Notes under the pieces: generated by a model
The model's database searches: none
What the model saw: only the letters and a program-made list of their open reading frames with translations
Told to the model about the DNA's origin: nothing
DNA from: Intoshia linei
Lineage: Eukaryota > Orthonectida > Rhopaluridae
Direction of reading: 5' to 3'
Assembly (NCBI GenBank): GCA_001642005.1
Contig: LWCA01000079.1
Coordinates: 1-58,243 of the forward strand
Length of the DNA: 58,243 nt
Made by a program: the position numbers and the translations under genes
Shown here: positions 37,182 to 52,100 of the stretch, one piece after another
Layout of the letters: each line of letters starts with the position of its first letter
Position numbering within the stretch: the stretch's first letter is position 1

Positions 37182-40100
37182 CTAAAAAGTTAATATAGAT
37201 GATTCATATGATATAATTTTATTTATTTTTATTTATAATACATGTATATTAATATATAGATAAATGTATTATAAAATTTACAATAATTCAAATAAAAATG
37301 TATAAAATATTTTTATCTATTAAGATAAACCTAAACATTGACTAGAATCATAAGTCAAAATTTTGGGTGATTCACATTTATCACAATAAACTTTGTTATC
37401 ATACCCCAGATAACATTTCAAACAATCCGTAATTTTGTCGGTGCATTCTAAAAGTTAAAATTATAATTATAAATTGATTTGATATTGATTATTAATGAAA
37501 CTTTGTTAAGTGCAATCAATTAAAGGTTGATTTTATTAAAAAAAACGGAAACTTGATTTTTGACGCTGAAATAATCAATTTCTGAAAATGAAATTTTCAA
37601 TAAAACATGACTCTCGAAAAACTGTATTAGAGTTGGGTTATATTAAATTCTAGAACTGTTAATTTTTTAAATAATCGGCAACAAAGTAATTTAAAGACAT
37701 TTTATATATGTTAAAATATACTGTTGAAAATGGATAATTTCGTTAAATATTTGGCTAAATTAATACTTTAATGCTGGGGTTCTTAAACGATTTGGTCTAT
37801 CGTCCCTTTTTTAACAATACATTTTTTTACGCAACTTAAAAAAAATTTTCGACTAGTTCGTATAGTATAATATACTATATTTAAAAATTTACTCAATAAT
37901 ATTCAAATTTTTTTATGATTCAACTGATCATAAGATATTTCCGGAACCTGGAACCTGGAATCGATATTAAATTATTAATGATATAATAAATGGCCATGAA
38001 AATTAATTATTTATTACTGTGACACTATTTATCTCAGTGGATCGTAAACTTGCTACAAAAATCTCTCCTTACAACCAAAAAATTTATCAAAGCCCCACTT
38101 TATATTATATATGTATGTAATATATCATTTTTTTAAATAGCCTTAATCGCCCCTAATTGAATTAATTTCCCACTTTGAGAACCCCTACTGTAATATATAA
38201 AATTTAACTTACTTGTACAAATATGTGGTATAACGATAGTGTCTTTATAAGCGTCATCACTACATATTTTGCAAGTATTACTGTTGAAGCATTCTTTGCA
38301 ATTATGACCGCATGCTATAAATTAGAATTAACGACAGTCTTAATTTATATAAAACTATTTTTTTGTATGTCTGTCTGTCTGAGTGTTTGTTATCGTTTAT
38401 GTTTATTTTCAATAACAAAGACTTTTAGAATATTAACAAACATAAATTCCAAGTCAGATTTTTACGGTTGGCAAAAGTAAGATAAATTTCAATATAAAAA
38501 ACTACATCTTCCCGGTCAAAAACTCCAATTTTCCTTTTTTTGAAAAATTAAACGAGGTCTAAAACTTAAAAAAATAAACACTCCAATAACGATTATTTAT
38601 TATTATTTTAAAATCATGTACATTATTATACATTTAAATTTCAAAAAGGTATATCTTCAGTGCGAAAACCCAAATTAACCAGTTTTTAAAAAATCAGAAT
38701 AGTCATAGAATACCAAAAATTTACAATTCATACAAACAGACACAACAAAATAATGACATACATGAAACCAGTACAGAACCTAATTTACCTAGAGTATTGT
38801 GGGTCGACGAATTTTTCTTAAGTAGGTGCCTTATTTTTGAAAATTGAGCATTTAAAAAAATATATTTTACAATGTTATAACTGTTATGTATAGGGCCGTG
38901 AATATTTAGCTAGTGTTATATGGCCTTACATTTACATCCCTTTGTGACACTATTATATAAATATCCACTTGAACAAGTTTGACATCCGGTTTCCAAATTA
39001 CATAGAATGCAATTGTTTGGGCATTCTATATAAAATACAATATAAAATTAGTTGTGCTTTTATAATAATGTATTATGTATGAGGTCGATATCAATACAAT
39101 ATATTTCTACATATCTTAATTCACGTATGCAAAAAAATACAACAATTATAATATAATGGGAATCCACAATATGAATAATAATTGATAATTATACACTTCA
39201 AATTAGGGGAAATAAATGTATAGTTAGTATAAGAAAAAATTTACGTAGACAAATTTGATGTTTATTGTCATATAAAAACTTATCAGAACAGGATATACAT
39301 GTTTTTGCATCGACACATGTTGTACAATTGTTGATACATGCTAAAAAATTGTAGTACATTTAATATATTTACATTATAATAAATATGGCGATTAATAGAA
39401 TAGACTTACATTTACATTCCAACAATATTGAATCAAAAAACATGTTCTTTTCCATACATCTTAGACAGCTTTTATTATCTGTGCATTTACTACAACCAGT
39501 TATACAAACTAAAGTTTAATAAATTTTTAAATGATTTTTTAGTGTAGTATATCCATTTTAATGTACAGTTCATATGGTAGCTCAGAAAAAGCAAACCATG
39601 CCTAAGTTGTAAAAAAATGAAAGAAAGTTTATCAGTATTTAAAAATTTAAATCACATTTGTATTACATTACACAAAATTAATTAATGAAAAAGGGAATCA
39701 TACATCATGGATGATTTTCATATTGGACTAAACAATTATTATTATTTTATGTTGAAAATACGTGGGACCAACTTTAAAGTGTAAAAATTTTTTAAAAGTC
39801 GCTGTTGTAACCTAAACCTAACCAAACTATAAACCTTATTTGAAGATCATTGGGATAAAAATGACATTCAAGTTATCATGAACAATTTGTTAAACGTGGT
39901 TCACTTTTTCTGGTGCTACAATATTATTAAAGTGGATAGACAAAAATGTAATTAAAAATAAAACAATTTAAATAAATGTTAAACATCTAATGTTAATCTA
40001 AACCTTCACATTTATTTGTGGTAATATCAAAAAAGAATCCATTGGCACATTCGATGCATTTAGTTGCTTCAGCACACACAATGCAGTTAGTCATGCATTC

Positions 40101-43100
40101 TATATGATAAAAGTTTTATGAAAAAATTAAAAATTAATCATTAGTTAGTTTTTAATATACGAATGTAGAGTGTACAATATACACTGTACTACAGTGTACA
40201 TTACGTATCTATATCAGTATTTTCCAACCATTTTTTCACCGTGATCCATTTTTCATATATAAAAAAACTTTAATTTTGATCTTTTAGTTTAATTAGAAGT
40301 GACAGAGCCGAACCTACCCGCTTGAGCCCATCAAAAATAAAAAATAGTCTCATAAAATTTTTTCTAAAATGTTATATCATAATAAATAACCCTGACAACC
40401 TTTCCACAGGCATAAATTTGACTGGATACTGGATACTGTAAATTTTTTTAAATTGGATGAATCTGTATTTCAAATATTTTAAGCAGAATTTAATTTAAAA
40501 AATGTAATATTTAAAAAAAAAAAAATAGTAAATTGCTTTTATTGACAGTCAAGAATTTTGCTTATTTGTGACATTGAAATTTTTCAAGTACAAGTATGTT
40601 AATTTAACTTAATTAACTGAAAAAAATGTAATATTTTTTAAAATTGTAGGACCATTAATTTTTTTCATTTTAAAAAATAATGGTTAATTTGTGGATTTGG
40701 TCCAAAAGATTTAAGTTTTTAAAGTTGAAATTTATGCGCACGATTTTAAAATTTGTATAAAAATTTATGATTTTTGAAATTAAGTACTGATTTGATTTCA
40801 AAAAAACGGGTCCTTTCGGTTTTTAACCATAAATAATCAATTTCTGAAAATTAAATTTGCGATAGAACCTCAATCTCAAAAAAATGTATTAGAAATTGGT
40901 GTTTTTAAAATCTAATGTTTCATATTTTCTTATATACTTGGTTACAAACGTATATAAAGATATACATTTTTAGCGTTTAAAAAAAATTCTTTTTTTAATT
41001 TTTACTAATAAATTACTTGAATAAAGTAATCATTTCTTAGTAAGGAGTGACATATGATATATATAAAAATTAAATTTTTGCTTATTTATGCATATATATA
41101 TTTATTATTATTATATATTGATTATTACTTGTACATGTAGTCTGATCGAAACTTACTTCTAAAAAGTAATTGACAGCACACAAATCGCATTTATTAACTA
41201 ATGTACAAGCCAAGCAATTTTCTGAACATGCTAAATACATAAAATGAACATAAATGAATATAATTTATAAATAATATAAAACGGTACTAAACGAGAAACC
41301 GTAAATATTCAATTATATATATTCTATTATATTATATTTATTTTTTTAAGACAGTGTTATAGTGAATTGTCATATGAACAGAGTATTATGTTAATCACCT
41401 TATGACTAAACATCTTACTTTTTTGATTTTCATTTTACATTTATACACTAAATTTAAGAAATTCTAAGACGGGTAGTTATTTAAATAAAGCATAACACAC
41501 ATTAAAACAAAAATCGCGTAGCATATTATATAAGTTAAAATTATGAAATATTAGAAGGTTTTCATTGATTAGGAACGGCTATTATATAGGATAATTAACG
41601 ATAATTGTACATATGCAATATATTTGTAAAATTTACCTTTACATGTATCCAATTCGTATCCTAGACTACATGTGATACACACAGACATATCATTGAACCC
41701 TTTTTTACATCTTTGACAATTGTTGCTACTCACTACATGTATAACTTCAAATAATATCAGACATTCCAATTTCAAAGTAATACACACTTAATCTTCCTGA
41801 ATAAATTTCATATGATGTAACTCAAGTGAAATTCAATTAATGTGAAGAATTGAGTTAACGGATATAAATCTTATGATTATCATAGTTTTATTTTGATATA
41901 CCAAACGTGAAAAGTCAAAATTTACGCATAGTTAAAGATAAATTAAAACTGTAAGGGGGTTTTCCATTAATTTTTGTTGGAGTCTTTTCAAAAAAGGTTT
42001 TTTTAGTATTAGATAAAAATATTGTATATTTCGTTGGGTCTAGTGACAAGTTGTGACTTGTCACAACAAAGTTTCACTGATTTTCAGGTTAAAATGGATC
42101 GATCTAATTATAGTTGGTATAATTTGAATATTTACACAAAATTCAGATAAATAAGCTTTTAAATTTTTACGTAATTGGCATATTTTATTTATAAAGTATG
42201 TATAATATAGTAATTATTAATTACATATACAAGTGTTTGAATCCAACAAACAAAAATTTGCCATACAAATTAAACATTTTCCTTCGTTAAAGCAAGTTTT
42301 ACAATTATCAGAGCATTCTAAAAAGATTAGTTACATACATTAAGATAAAATTTATCAAATTAAGATGTATTAAGTCAACCAATTACGGTGTAATACTTTT
42401 ATCTTTTAAAAATTGTTTTTAAATTTTTTCAAATTTAACACCATTAATCGTTATTACATCAGACATTACTTACTTTGACATTTTTTCATTATAGAAGAGT
42501 AAAAATATCCATCAACACAAATTTTACATGGTGTTGTAGTGTTACATTCTTGACAATTTTCAATACAATCTAGAAAAATCGTTACGTGTTGATACAAAAC
42601 ACAAATGTATTAAAATTATAATAAGTTAAAAAATCACTTTTTATCTGAATTTTAGATATAAAAGTACATTGCTGTTTATTTTGTTTTATCCTTTACTTAT
42701 ATGAATATCCTGAAAATTACAAATTATCCTTTTTTTTGAAATGAAAAAAGTACTAGAAATTAAAAAAAAATACAACTCATACAGTTATACATATCCAGTT
42801 AACACACCCAAAAATTTTTAATCTCATTAAATCACGCCTTCAGGTTCAATAAAGTACTTTAGTATTATTTTTTTTTAGTTTATACAATTTATTTAAAAAA
42901 AAATTTGAAATAATTAATTGATACATCTTATTCCAGTTGATCTAGATCAGGGGTTTGAAAAAGTGGGCGATATTCAGCTGGGGGCAATTATAAAAACATG
43001 GTATACCAAAAAAACGATTTTAGATAGATAGAATGGAGCGTTAATAAATTTTTTGGTTGTAAAAAGGATATTTTTATAGCAAGTTTGGGATCCACTGATA

Positions 43101-46100
43101 TAAAAAGTGACAGTAATAAATATTTTTTTTTTTAATTTCTAAATATTGAATAATGTGTAAATTATTAAATATATATACGACGTAGTCGAAAAATTTTTCA
43201 GGGGGGCGTTGAGAAAATATATGCTAAAAAGGGGGGCGGTAGGCAAAATGAGTTTGAGAATTCCTGATCTAGATTCTAGAATTTAGACACATTTCAAACA
43301 TAAAAATCTATGCATTCCGGTGAACAATAAATTTTAACATATTATCAACCAATATTTTTCAAATTGTTGAATTAAAATTAAAAAGGAAAATTTGAACCTA
43401 TAATTTAAAAAAAACTGGGAATTGATCGTATACATATTTTAAATACAGAATTGTGGGTTGCAATCTCTTAAATTGCTTCTTTCTGTTTTTTTATCATTAC
43501 TACGAAATTTTTCATGTTTAAAAAATTTCAAAATTTACAATCAACTTAACTTTACTTTGTTAGTATAATTTGGAAATTTATTTTAATTTTGATAAAATTG
43601 CTTCATATGAAATGCATGACAGAAGAAAATAGTGTAATAATAAAGCTCCGGTATCCAGGGACACTGTTAATTTTATTATCAACCACCTGAAGAATATCAC
43701 AATTGTAATACTAATTAAATTATTTAATTGAATATCGACTTTAATCATCTCGATCTCTTCGATCCATTACATAATAAAGTCATTTTGCGCGTAAAAGATT
43801 TTTTTCAATTTAGGATAAAATAAACGAATTTCGCAAAATCAATGATAATTACTGTGAAATTATCGAAAAGCAATGTGAATGCTTAATTGACACGAGTGCT
43901 AGGAAAAGCTTGATTTCGGCATCGAAGGCGGGTCCAGTTACGGATCGAATTCCGGAAAAAGGAATTTACGGGTGCAGTTGGAGAAAAATATATTTTTCTG
44001 CACGTGATGTTGGTAATTTTATCGTATAACCTCGTTGATTTGGAGGTTAAGGCACATGTTATCGAAAATTGAACCTTTGAGAGGTTCGATATAATTTTAG
44101 GGTGTGATTTCCTATTAAATTATGGCGTTGTTTTGGATATAACTTCGAATACGATAAAGTTCCAGTTGAAATGGAAGGAAATTGATCATTCCGGACCTAA
44201 AGTGAATACTGTGACCGGTAAATCTTCTGATCTAGAAGAAATGGTCGAAAAGTTGGTGGATTTGGGCGCTGTGGCGCCGGATATGAAATACATCGTTGAA
44301 AAATTTCCCGATGTATTTGATTCAAGGCCAAAACAAACAAAGGAGGTCGAACATGAGATTTACGTGATTCCCGGTAAGTAACTCAACCGAGGCCTGGTAT
44401 ATGGGGCACCTGGTAACTTGAGAAATAAGTTACGTGAAAATGTTGAGGAAATGTTAAAATTGGGGATAATTGAGACATCCCGTAGTAATTGGCGAGCTTT
44501 TTGTATGTTAGTGCATAAGAAGGGCGGTAAGGATAGATTCATCGTAGATTTCAGGGGTTTAAATGAAAGAACTGAAAAGGATTCGTATCCCACCCCAAAT
44601 CCGAATGAGATGTTTGATCAGTTGAAGGAAGGTTGGGTATTTACCACGATTGATTTGAGTAAGGGAGGAATAGAGTGATTTGAGGAAAGCAAGTTCCTCT
44701 AAGACCAAGTGACCGTAAATACACGGCATTTGCCACTAGTTTGTTGGGCATAAGTAACAAATTATTTCAATTTAAGGTACTTCCCTTTGGTCTTAGCAAA
44801 TTTCCCTCAACATGTCAAAGGTTAAGTGATCGAATTTTGGGTGGAATAGATTGTGCCGTCGCGTATATGGACGATATAATAGTATTTTCTAAATCGCGAA
44901 AGGACCACAAACGCGATTTAGAAGGGGTTTTGACTTGTTTAAGGAATGCGGCGATCGATCTTGGAGGGAGATATAATAATAAAGCTCCGGTATCCAGGAA
45001 CAATGTTCACTTTATTATCAACCACCTGAAGAATATCACAATTGTAATATTAATTAAATTATTTAATTGAATATCGACTTCAATCAGCTCGATCCTTCGG
45101 TCCATTACAAATAGCATGTCCAAATTTTTTCTTATTTTTAGGTTTGTAACTATAATTGAATTTCTGTTAAGATTATAATCTTATTATCTATAATCAATTA
45201 AAAAATCGGCTTTCGGCAGAGATAGGTGTTGTTTGTACGAAGTACATTATAGTCAAGCTATTAATAAATAAACCTTCGCATTCTTTCTTCTCTACATCAT
45301 AATACATATTAGTGTTGCATTTTTGACAATAATGGCTCGATGGGCACGATAAACAATTATTAATGCATTCTAAAATATCGATAATATATACAATACAAAA
45401 TATTAATACAGTGTAGTATGGACTAATTATAGATTACAGTAGTTCCGAAATTTTGAAACTGATAAAATTTAATAAAAATAAATTTCGTTAACCCTGTGAG
45501 AAAAGTTGTAACATTGTAAATTTAAAATTTGACGTAAATGTCGGTAGTATATAACAAAATATATCTTATGAAAAATATTTCGCAGATTTTTAGGAAATTG
45601 ACAATTTCCCATTTGAACAAGGTGTATAAATAAAATAAAAAATTACCATTACAATATTTACCGACAATTTCGAAATATCTTCCTACACCGCAATCGGTAC
45701 AGCTATCCAAATTACTGCAATTTGTACAATATAGAGGACATTCTAAAAATTTCATATAATTTATTTTGGAATGTAATGTTTTGTAGAGTATGAAAAATTA
45801 CTATCGCATTCATTTGATATTGGGTTGAAATAATGAGCCTGTTGACATTTTATGCATTTATTAGAATCAATACATTTGTTACATCTCGTTGGACAATCTG
45901 GTAATATTTAATCAAAATTATAATTATAGTTACCGACACACTGTGATATGTTGTTCCAAAATTTATTTTTCAAGTATTTATTGACATACATGCCACAATT
46001 TGAACATTTCAGTTCAGTGTCCAACGTCATACCATCATAGCAGTCTTAAATAATTACTTTAAAATGTAATTTAAAGTTAAATATATAAATATACTAATAA

Positions 46101-49100
46101 TATCATTATAAACACTATTGTTATTAATTTTATAAATATAGAATATATATTGAATTATAATTATCAATTTACCAAAACATTGATTTTCATAATAATATAA
46201 AGCTTTTTTTTCTGTTGAACATTGTTTGCAATTTTCACTATTTAATACAGAGCAATCTGAAATGCATAAGAAATTGTAAATAGTAATAATATATGTTACA
46301 ATTAATTAATATAGTGAATTAATAGAAACGCACCTACACACATTTTGTACAATTCTGACCATGATTTTCCTGGAAAGCATTGATCGCACACATCTTTTAT
46401 TGAGCATCTAATGCAATTTAATGGACAGTTAATGCATTTCACATCCCAAATTCTACCTGGACACGTTTCACACAATATTTTAGTTTCCAAGAATGAGCCG
46501 ATGCAGACTAATTGGTTAATATAGTAATGACAGTATATTAAAGGATCTAAAATTGGTCATCTTTTTGGACTACAATATTCCATGAAACCTTCAGTAACTT
46601 TACTTTTAAAAATTAATAGCTTCACCAAAATGTGTCATTTCATATTGATACAAATTTAATAATAAATCTATTCTAATTACAAATTATAATAATTCTAGAG
46701 TAATAGTTCTTTAACGCGATCCGAAATTTACGTTGTGGTTAAATTTACTAACAGCTAATATTACATTATTGATAGGTGTAAACTCTTAAAATTCGTGCTT
46801 TGGACCGTGTTACAGAACTAGTATCTACGGTGTGTATTAGTTTTTTGTTTTATGTAGTTTTAAATTTTTCATGTTACTTATGAGTTTATTTATAAATAAG
46901 ATGTAAATAATATGTGATCTATAAGGATGAGCGATTGTTCATGTTGTCGGAATAAAACTGTTTTAACACTCTCGCATTCAGACATTTTTGTTTTAAATTT
47001 ATTATTTATGATGCTCACAATTTCCACAGTGACCTGAAAAAATATGTAAGAAAATTTATATTTTTGTAAAAAGTAAGTATGTTTGTTTAAATTTCGTAAT
47101 TGCGTCAATTTAAATGTGAGAGTGTTAAAAGTAACCAATTTTTATTATGAATAAATAAATTAAAATTTTACTTTGACATTTCCACGTTAATTCATTAAAA
47201 AAGTATCCATTGTTACACCGGATGCACCCATCGGCATTGCAGGATTTGCAGTGAGTTGGGCACACTAAAATATAAAATTTTTACATAATAACTGCAGTAC
47301 AATATTAATTGTTTCACAATCACAATATTTATTTTTAATTAGCTCGTAATTTATAAATTTATGTTGTCTAATTTAATCAATGTAACGCGCAAATTAAATA
47401 CTTTAACAATCAATTTAGATTAAATAATTTTGTCAGTTTGTTTATATTTATTTATGAAAGTAAGAGGTGCCGAGTTTTAAAAATTTCATATTTATATTAT
47501 ATTTTTTCGAGAGTCTTGTTTTATCGCAAATTATAGTTTCAGAATTTGATGTATTCAAAGTAAAATCCCAATTCTGCTTTTTTTTAAATTCAAATCCGTC
47601 CTAGAATTATAAAAAATATACAATCTGATCAAAATTTTAAAATTATCAACATAATAATTATTTTTAATATCAAAATTTGATATCTTCATGGCCAATACCC
47701 CAAATTACATTTTTCTAGTAAAAATGAAAAGTCCTAGAATTTTATGCAACATAAATTCTGGGATAGTTTTTAAAATCATAAGCATCATCATCAATGGCAA
47801 CCATTAAAAAAATTACATATGATACAGTTATATGCAGTTAATACACTTTTTTTTCATTTTTTTTTATTTCGAAACTATTTTATTAAAACAAAAAATTTGA
47901 AATAATTAATGGTCTCAAAATTTAAAAAAAAGTTTATTCTGATACAGCTGATTCTAGTTAATATAAATACAAAATTTTAACCTGAAAAAATATACGAATT
48001 CCCGCTGAAAAATAATTTTTAATATATTATCAACCAAATATATTTCAAATGTTGGATTAAAATTAAAAATAAAAAAATATATAATTATCCTACAATTTTA
48101 AAAAAAAAATGTGCATTAAACGTCTAAACATCTCCAATAAAGAAATGTGGGTGAAAATTTATATAATTGATTCTGTCGGAATTGCTACGCAATATTTCAT
48201 TTTCAATACTCGATTTCAAATACAAAATGTAATTCAAATAATCACTTTGTACTAAATTTTAATCTAAAACTACAAGCAAGTACTACAAAGTACATATTTT
48301 TTATCATTTTTATATTTATTGCAAGGTTGGTAAAATTTACCCGAAATATGTTTTTAAAGTGGTAATTCAGTTAATTATTGATACAAAATTGATATTTTTT
48401 ACTCATCTAATCAGGTCCACTGGACTCCATTGTTGGTATCCATGGAACCTTATATAAGAAAAATAGTAATTGAACATTAACCCTTTGACTGTTTATTGAA
48501 TTCTAGACTATACACAGCATAATTTTGAAAAACTTTATTATTTTATTTTCATACATTTTCACATAAATAATTTAAGAATTATACAAGTTTAAATTAAAAC
48601 ATAAATTCAAGACAGTGAAAGGGTTAACAAGCAAAATATAAAAATAAGTTACTCCAACATTGAGCCACGTTGGTAACAAAACTATGTCTGATATTGTTTG
48701 TTTGACAAGCATAGCATCGTTCAATGGTATTTAAAGGAGAATATGAACAAATCAGCGCTAAAAATATTATATAAAATTCAATGGATATAATTTCAAATTC
48801 TGTATGGATGCCAATTTCCAAAAACATTAACATTTAAAGCTTAAAAAAACGAATCAAAAAAAATCTTTTTAATATGACACCAAAAAAATTAATTTTATTC
48901 AAGTACGGATGTTAATAATATTATAGTTACATATATTTACATTTTTGTATTTTTTAAATTCCTTTTTTTTAACTAATAAAATAAATACTAAATAACTAAT
49001 ACTGCCATTAGAAAAATTATCTAATAAGGTAGTATAAGATTTGAGTATGCCATGTGACAGAGCCTAACCTACCAATCTTAAGGTCACTCGAAAATGAAAA

Positions 49101-52100
49101 ATTTGCATCTCAAAAAATTTCGCAATTGATGAGTAGTGTCATATATTCCTAGCCACCTCTCCAAGGATGTTGAATTGACATTTTAAATTTAATACACTAA
49201 ATAGTTTTCATATTCAGAATTCAATTTGAAAAAATGAGGGCCCAATTTTATTTTAGAGAGTTTCTCGTTACGATAGGTTCAGCACTTCCGTGTGGTACAT
49301 AATAAATTCACTTTTGCAAGTTGTGCCATTCCAGTAAACTCCTGAACAAGAATTGCATTTAGGTTCAGAATTCAAAATTTTTGGATCATTGCAAAGTAAT
49401 TTTACACATACATTGAAGGTAGAATCATAATAATATCCTTTTTTCATTGATTGGCATTTAAGACAACTATCTTTCAGTTTAATGCCAGTAAATGAAGCGG
49501 CCATCGTTTCGCAATTCAATGCTATATAATAACAATATATTGAATTTGATAATATTAATTTAGAAAAGTTTCGCAGTTGAAATTCAATAATATATACATA
49601 TATATACACATATTGATCTAGGGCATTGATGCCAACATTTTTCTGTTGGTGTGTCAAAAATTTTTTTGTTTTCTTTTTTAGTTGCGTTTCTCTTTTAAAT
49701 GATAAATAATGTTAGGTATGTACACTAGTATGTATAGTAGGGTGGACATATTTTTCATAATAAATAATTATTTTCAGATTTTCTGGAGGAACAAGTGAAA
49801 ATTTTGTTTGTTTCATTAATATATACATTTGTAGGAAATTTTACAAGTCTACCATAATGTTATAGTGGTGCTCAAGGGCGGGAAATATACTAAAAGTTGA
49901 GTTTTTTTGATTTTAATGAACTTTATGATTATAATAAAATGTTATCGTAATATAACAATCAATAATTATATTTTTATCATTCATACGTATCTGTATACCA
50001 AATTTTAGGAGTCAGGGTTGATGTTAAATAGTGTTTATTAAATGAAATAGTAAATTATTTTAATTTATTTACTTAACAAAATTAATCTACCATTTAATGT
50101 TACCAACAAGATCAAAATACAATATATGATTAATTGGGTATGTTATGAAAGATTTTACTTGCTATAATTTTCCGACCATAAGAGATGTATTGAAAAGTTA
50201 TTTTTATCATGTTAATAATAACAGTAAAACGTATTTGTTCTCTGAAGTTGTTAATTTAACTGTAATGAAGGTTATGGATTTGTGGAGTACTAGTACCATT
50301 CCGATTAAATATAAAAACCGTATTATAAATAAGTTAAAGACATATTGCCATACAACAATCTAAAATGAATGGTATTTAGTGATAACAATTGTGTGGATTC
50401 AATTCAAAATGATGTAAACTTGAATCAAGCACATCATGGTGGGCAGGTATCAAAACTGTATTGTCAGGATATTGAAAAGGCTTGTATAAAAACACACACT
50501 TCGTCACAGAAAATGCAAATCATTTTAAAAACTGTCATCAATTATGCAGTTCGTTCAAGAACAAGCTGTATTAATGCATTAAACGAAAAAATTGGACTGC
50601 AGTGATAAAATTAAAATAGACATTGATACATTCAAGAAAGATTTCTGTATTCAATTTGACGGAAAAAATGCTCGTGGTTATGATAATAATATTGTGGAGT
50701 TTTTATCAGTGTGTCTCACATCGGATGGATTTTCTAAGATGATTGCTCTTCGAACTCTGACTAATTCCAAAAGTGATACAATATTTACTGAATTACCAAA
50801 AGTAATTACAAAATACAATATTTTATTCATGATTAAACTCATCATATGTGATACCACTGCAACAAATACCGGACGCATCAATGGAGTTGTTGCACAAATG
50901 CAGAGACTAAACGGTAATATAGAATATGAAGGCTGTAGGTTTCATATCCTAGATTTGATTTTGAAGCATGTTTTAAATCAGATATTTGGATGTGGAACTG
51001 TATCTTCAAATATTTATTATTCTTTTGTTAACGCGATTCGCGATAATTATTCGTCCCTATACAGCAATTATATTGGGACAATTGATATTGAATATGAAAA
51101 TACTCTAAGTGGAGAAATGATTATAAGGAATTATATGATTTGGTGAACTGTTATAAAACACTTAGAAAATATACTTTCGATACAAAAATGAATTTCAAGA
51201 AACCATGCATAATATCGAATGCTAGATGGAATTCTAGAAGCATTTACTGCCTCAAAGCTTTCATTCTAAATTTGGATAGGACAGAAATTATGATCGAAGC
51301 GTGTAATTTTATATTATATGTATGGAGTAAATGTTAGTTTACATGTCGTGATCAAAAAATAGCTTTTGGGGAACCTCTTGAACTGTTATAGGACCTGTAA
51401 TATCACCTAAATACCCTAAAGCGTATTGTTGCCTAATGAAACATTGGAATAAAACTATACAGTTTATGGATATATTTTTCACCAATGAGATATGCGAAAG
51501 ATCTCTTGCATTGATGGATAACGTTGTCCCGACATGCAAAAACTTCAAAAATTTAGAAAATAGAGTTTTGACTAAATTTAATAATTATGTATAAAAAATT
51601 CACATTAAAATTATCACAATTTTATTTAAAATTCATTGTTAATTAATTAAAATTTAACGATTTAAATTTTATTCTACATTCAAAACTATTAATTGAACCT
51701 TATTTGGCTTTTCTAGAATTAATTTGATTATATAAGTAAGTAATACTCTTAATATTCATATTTAAATAATAATTTGATATTCTGTGCCCTTGAGCACCCT
51801 TATAAACTTTTTGAATTTTGTTAAGATTTTAGATTTTATGTCTGCTAATCAAAACGAAAAGTTTTGGATCTTGTCCTATCAGAAATTCATAAATATTGAA
51901 ATTATGTCCACCCTAATGTATAGTCTACATGATTAAAATAATAATTTAATGCTTGAAATTTTAGTTTTTATGAGTTTTGGCAATTTTATGAATTTAAGGT
52001 CAAATATAAGACAGAAATTCGCATTTATTCATCAACATACATGTATTTAATTCTGTCTTTTTTTTTATATTTTATTGTTATCAAGGGTGGAACTCCTACT

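Larger units (their letters stand above)
43633..45109 (+). mobile_element. Deleted Ty3/Gypsy-type LTR retrotransposon
   Basis: A 1477-bp element with two LTRs (43633-43771 and 44972-45109, about 139 bp, nearly identical) and a perfect 5-bp target duplication AATAG at 43628-43632 and 45110-45114. A purine-rich tract (GGAGGGAG) precedes the 3' LTR. The internal part keeps degraded protease and reverse transcriptase but lacks gag, RNase H and integrase, so it cannot move on its own. It lies in the intron between cysteine-rich exons 45274-45369 and 42474-42569, in the opposite orientation to the gene. Confidence 0.93.
37331..45897 (-). other. 3' block of 6-Cys modules
   Basis: Thirteen consecutive exons (45802 to 37331) each encode about 29-39 residues with the pattern C-x3-C-x2-C-x5-C-x2-C-x3-5-[FY]-x5-8-C, for example 'ECPLYCTNCSNLDSC' and 'ECMTNCIVCAEATKC'. 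Spacing resembles furin-like and growth-factor-receptor cysteine-rich repeats. Most exons are exactly 96 nt, which points to tandem exon duplication. Exon 42231-42317 uses Phe-Cys where others have Tyr-Phe; 41637-41732 lacks the first Cys of the pattern; 37331-37447 is longer and rearranged. Confidence 0.85.

Noticed and set aside
46890-47138. Split of the cysteine-rich locus into two genes at the TAA near 47002
   Set aside because: Exon 46334-46507 starts at a phase-1 acceptor without its own start or signal peptide and continues the module chain, so skipping the stop cassette explains the data better. Two genes cannot be fully excluded.
50678-50881. Minus-strand open frame within the hAT transposase
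   Set aside because: Shadow of the plus-strand transposase, whose motifs are recognisable.
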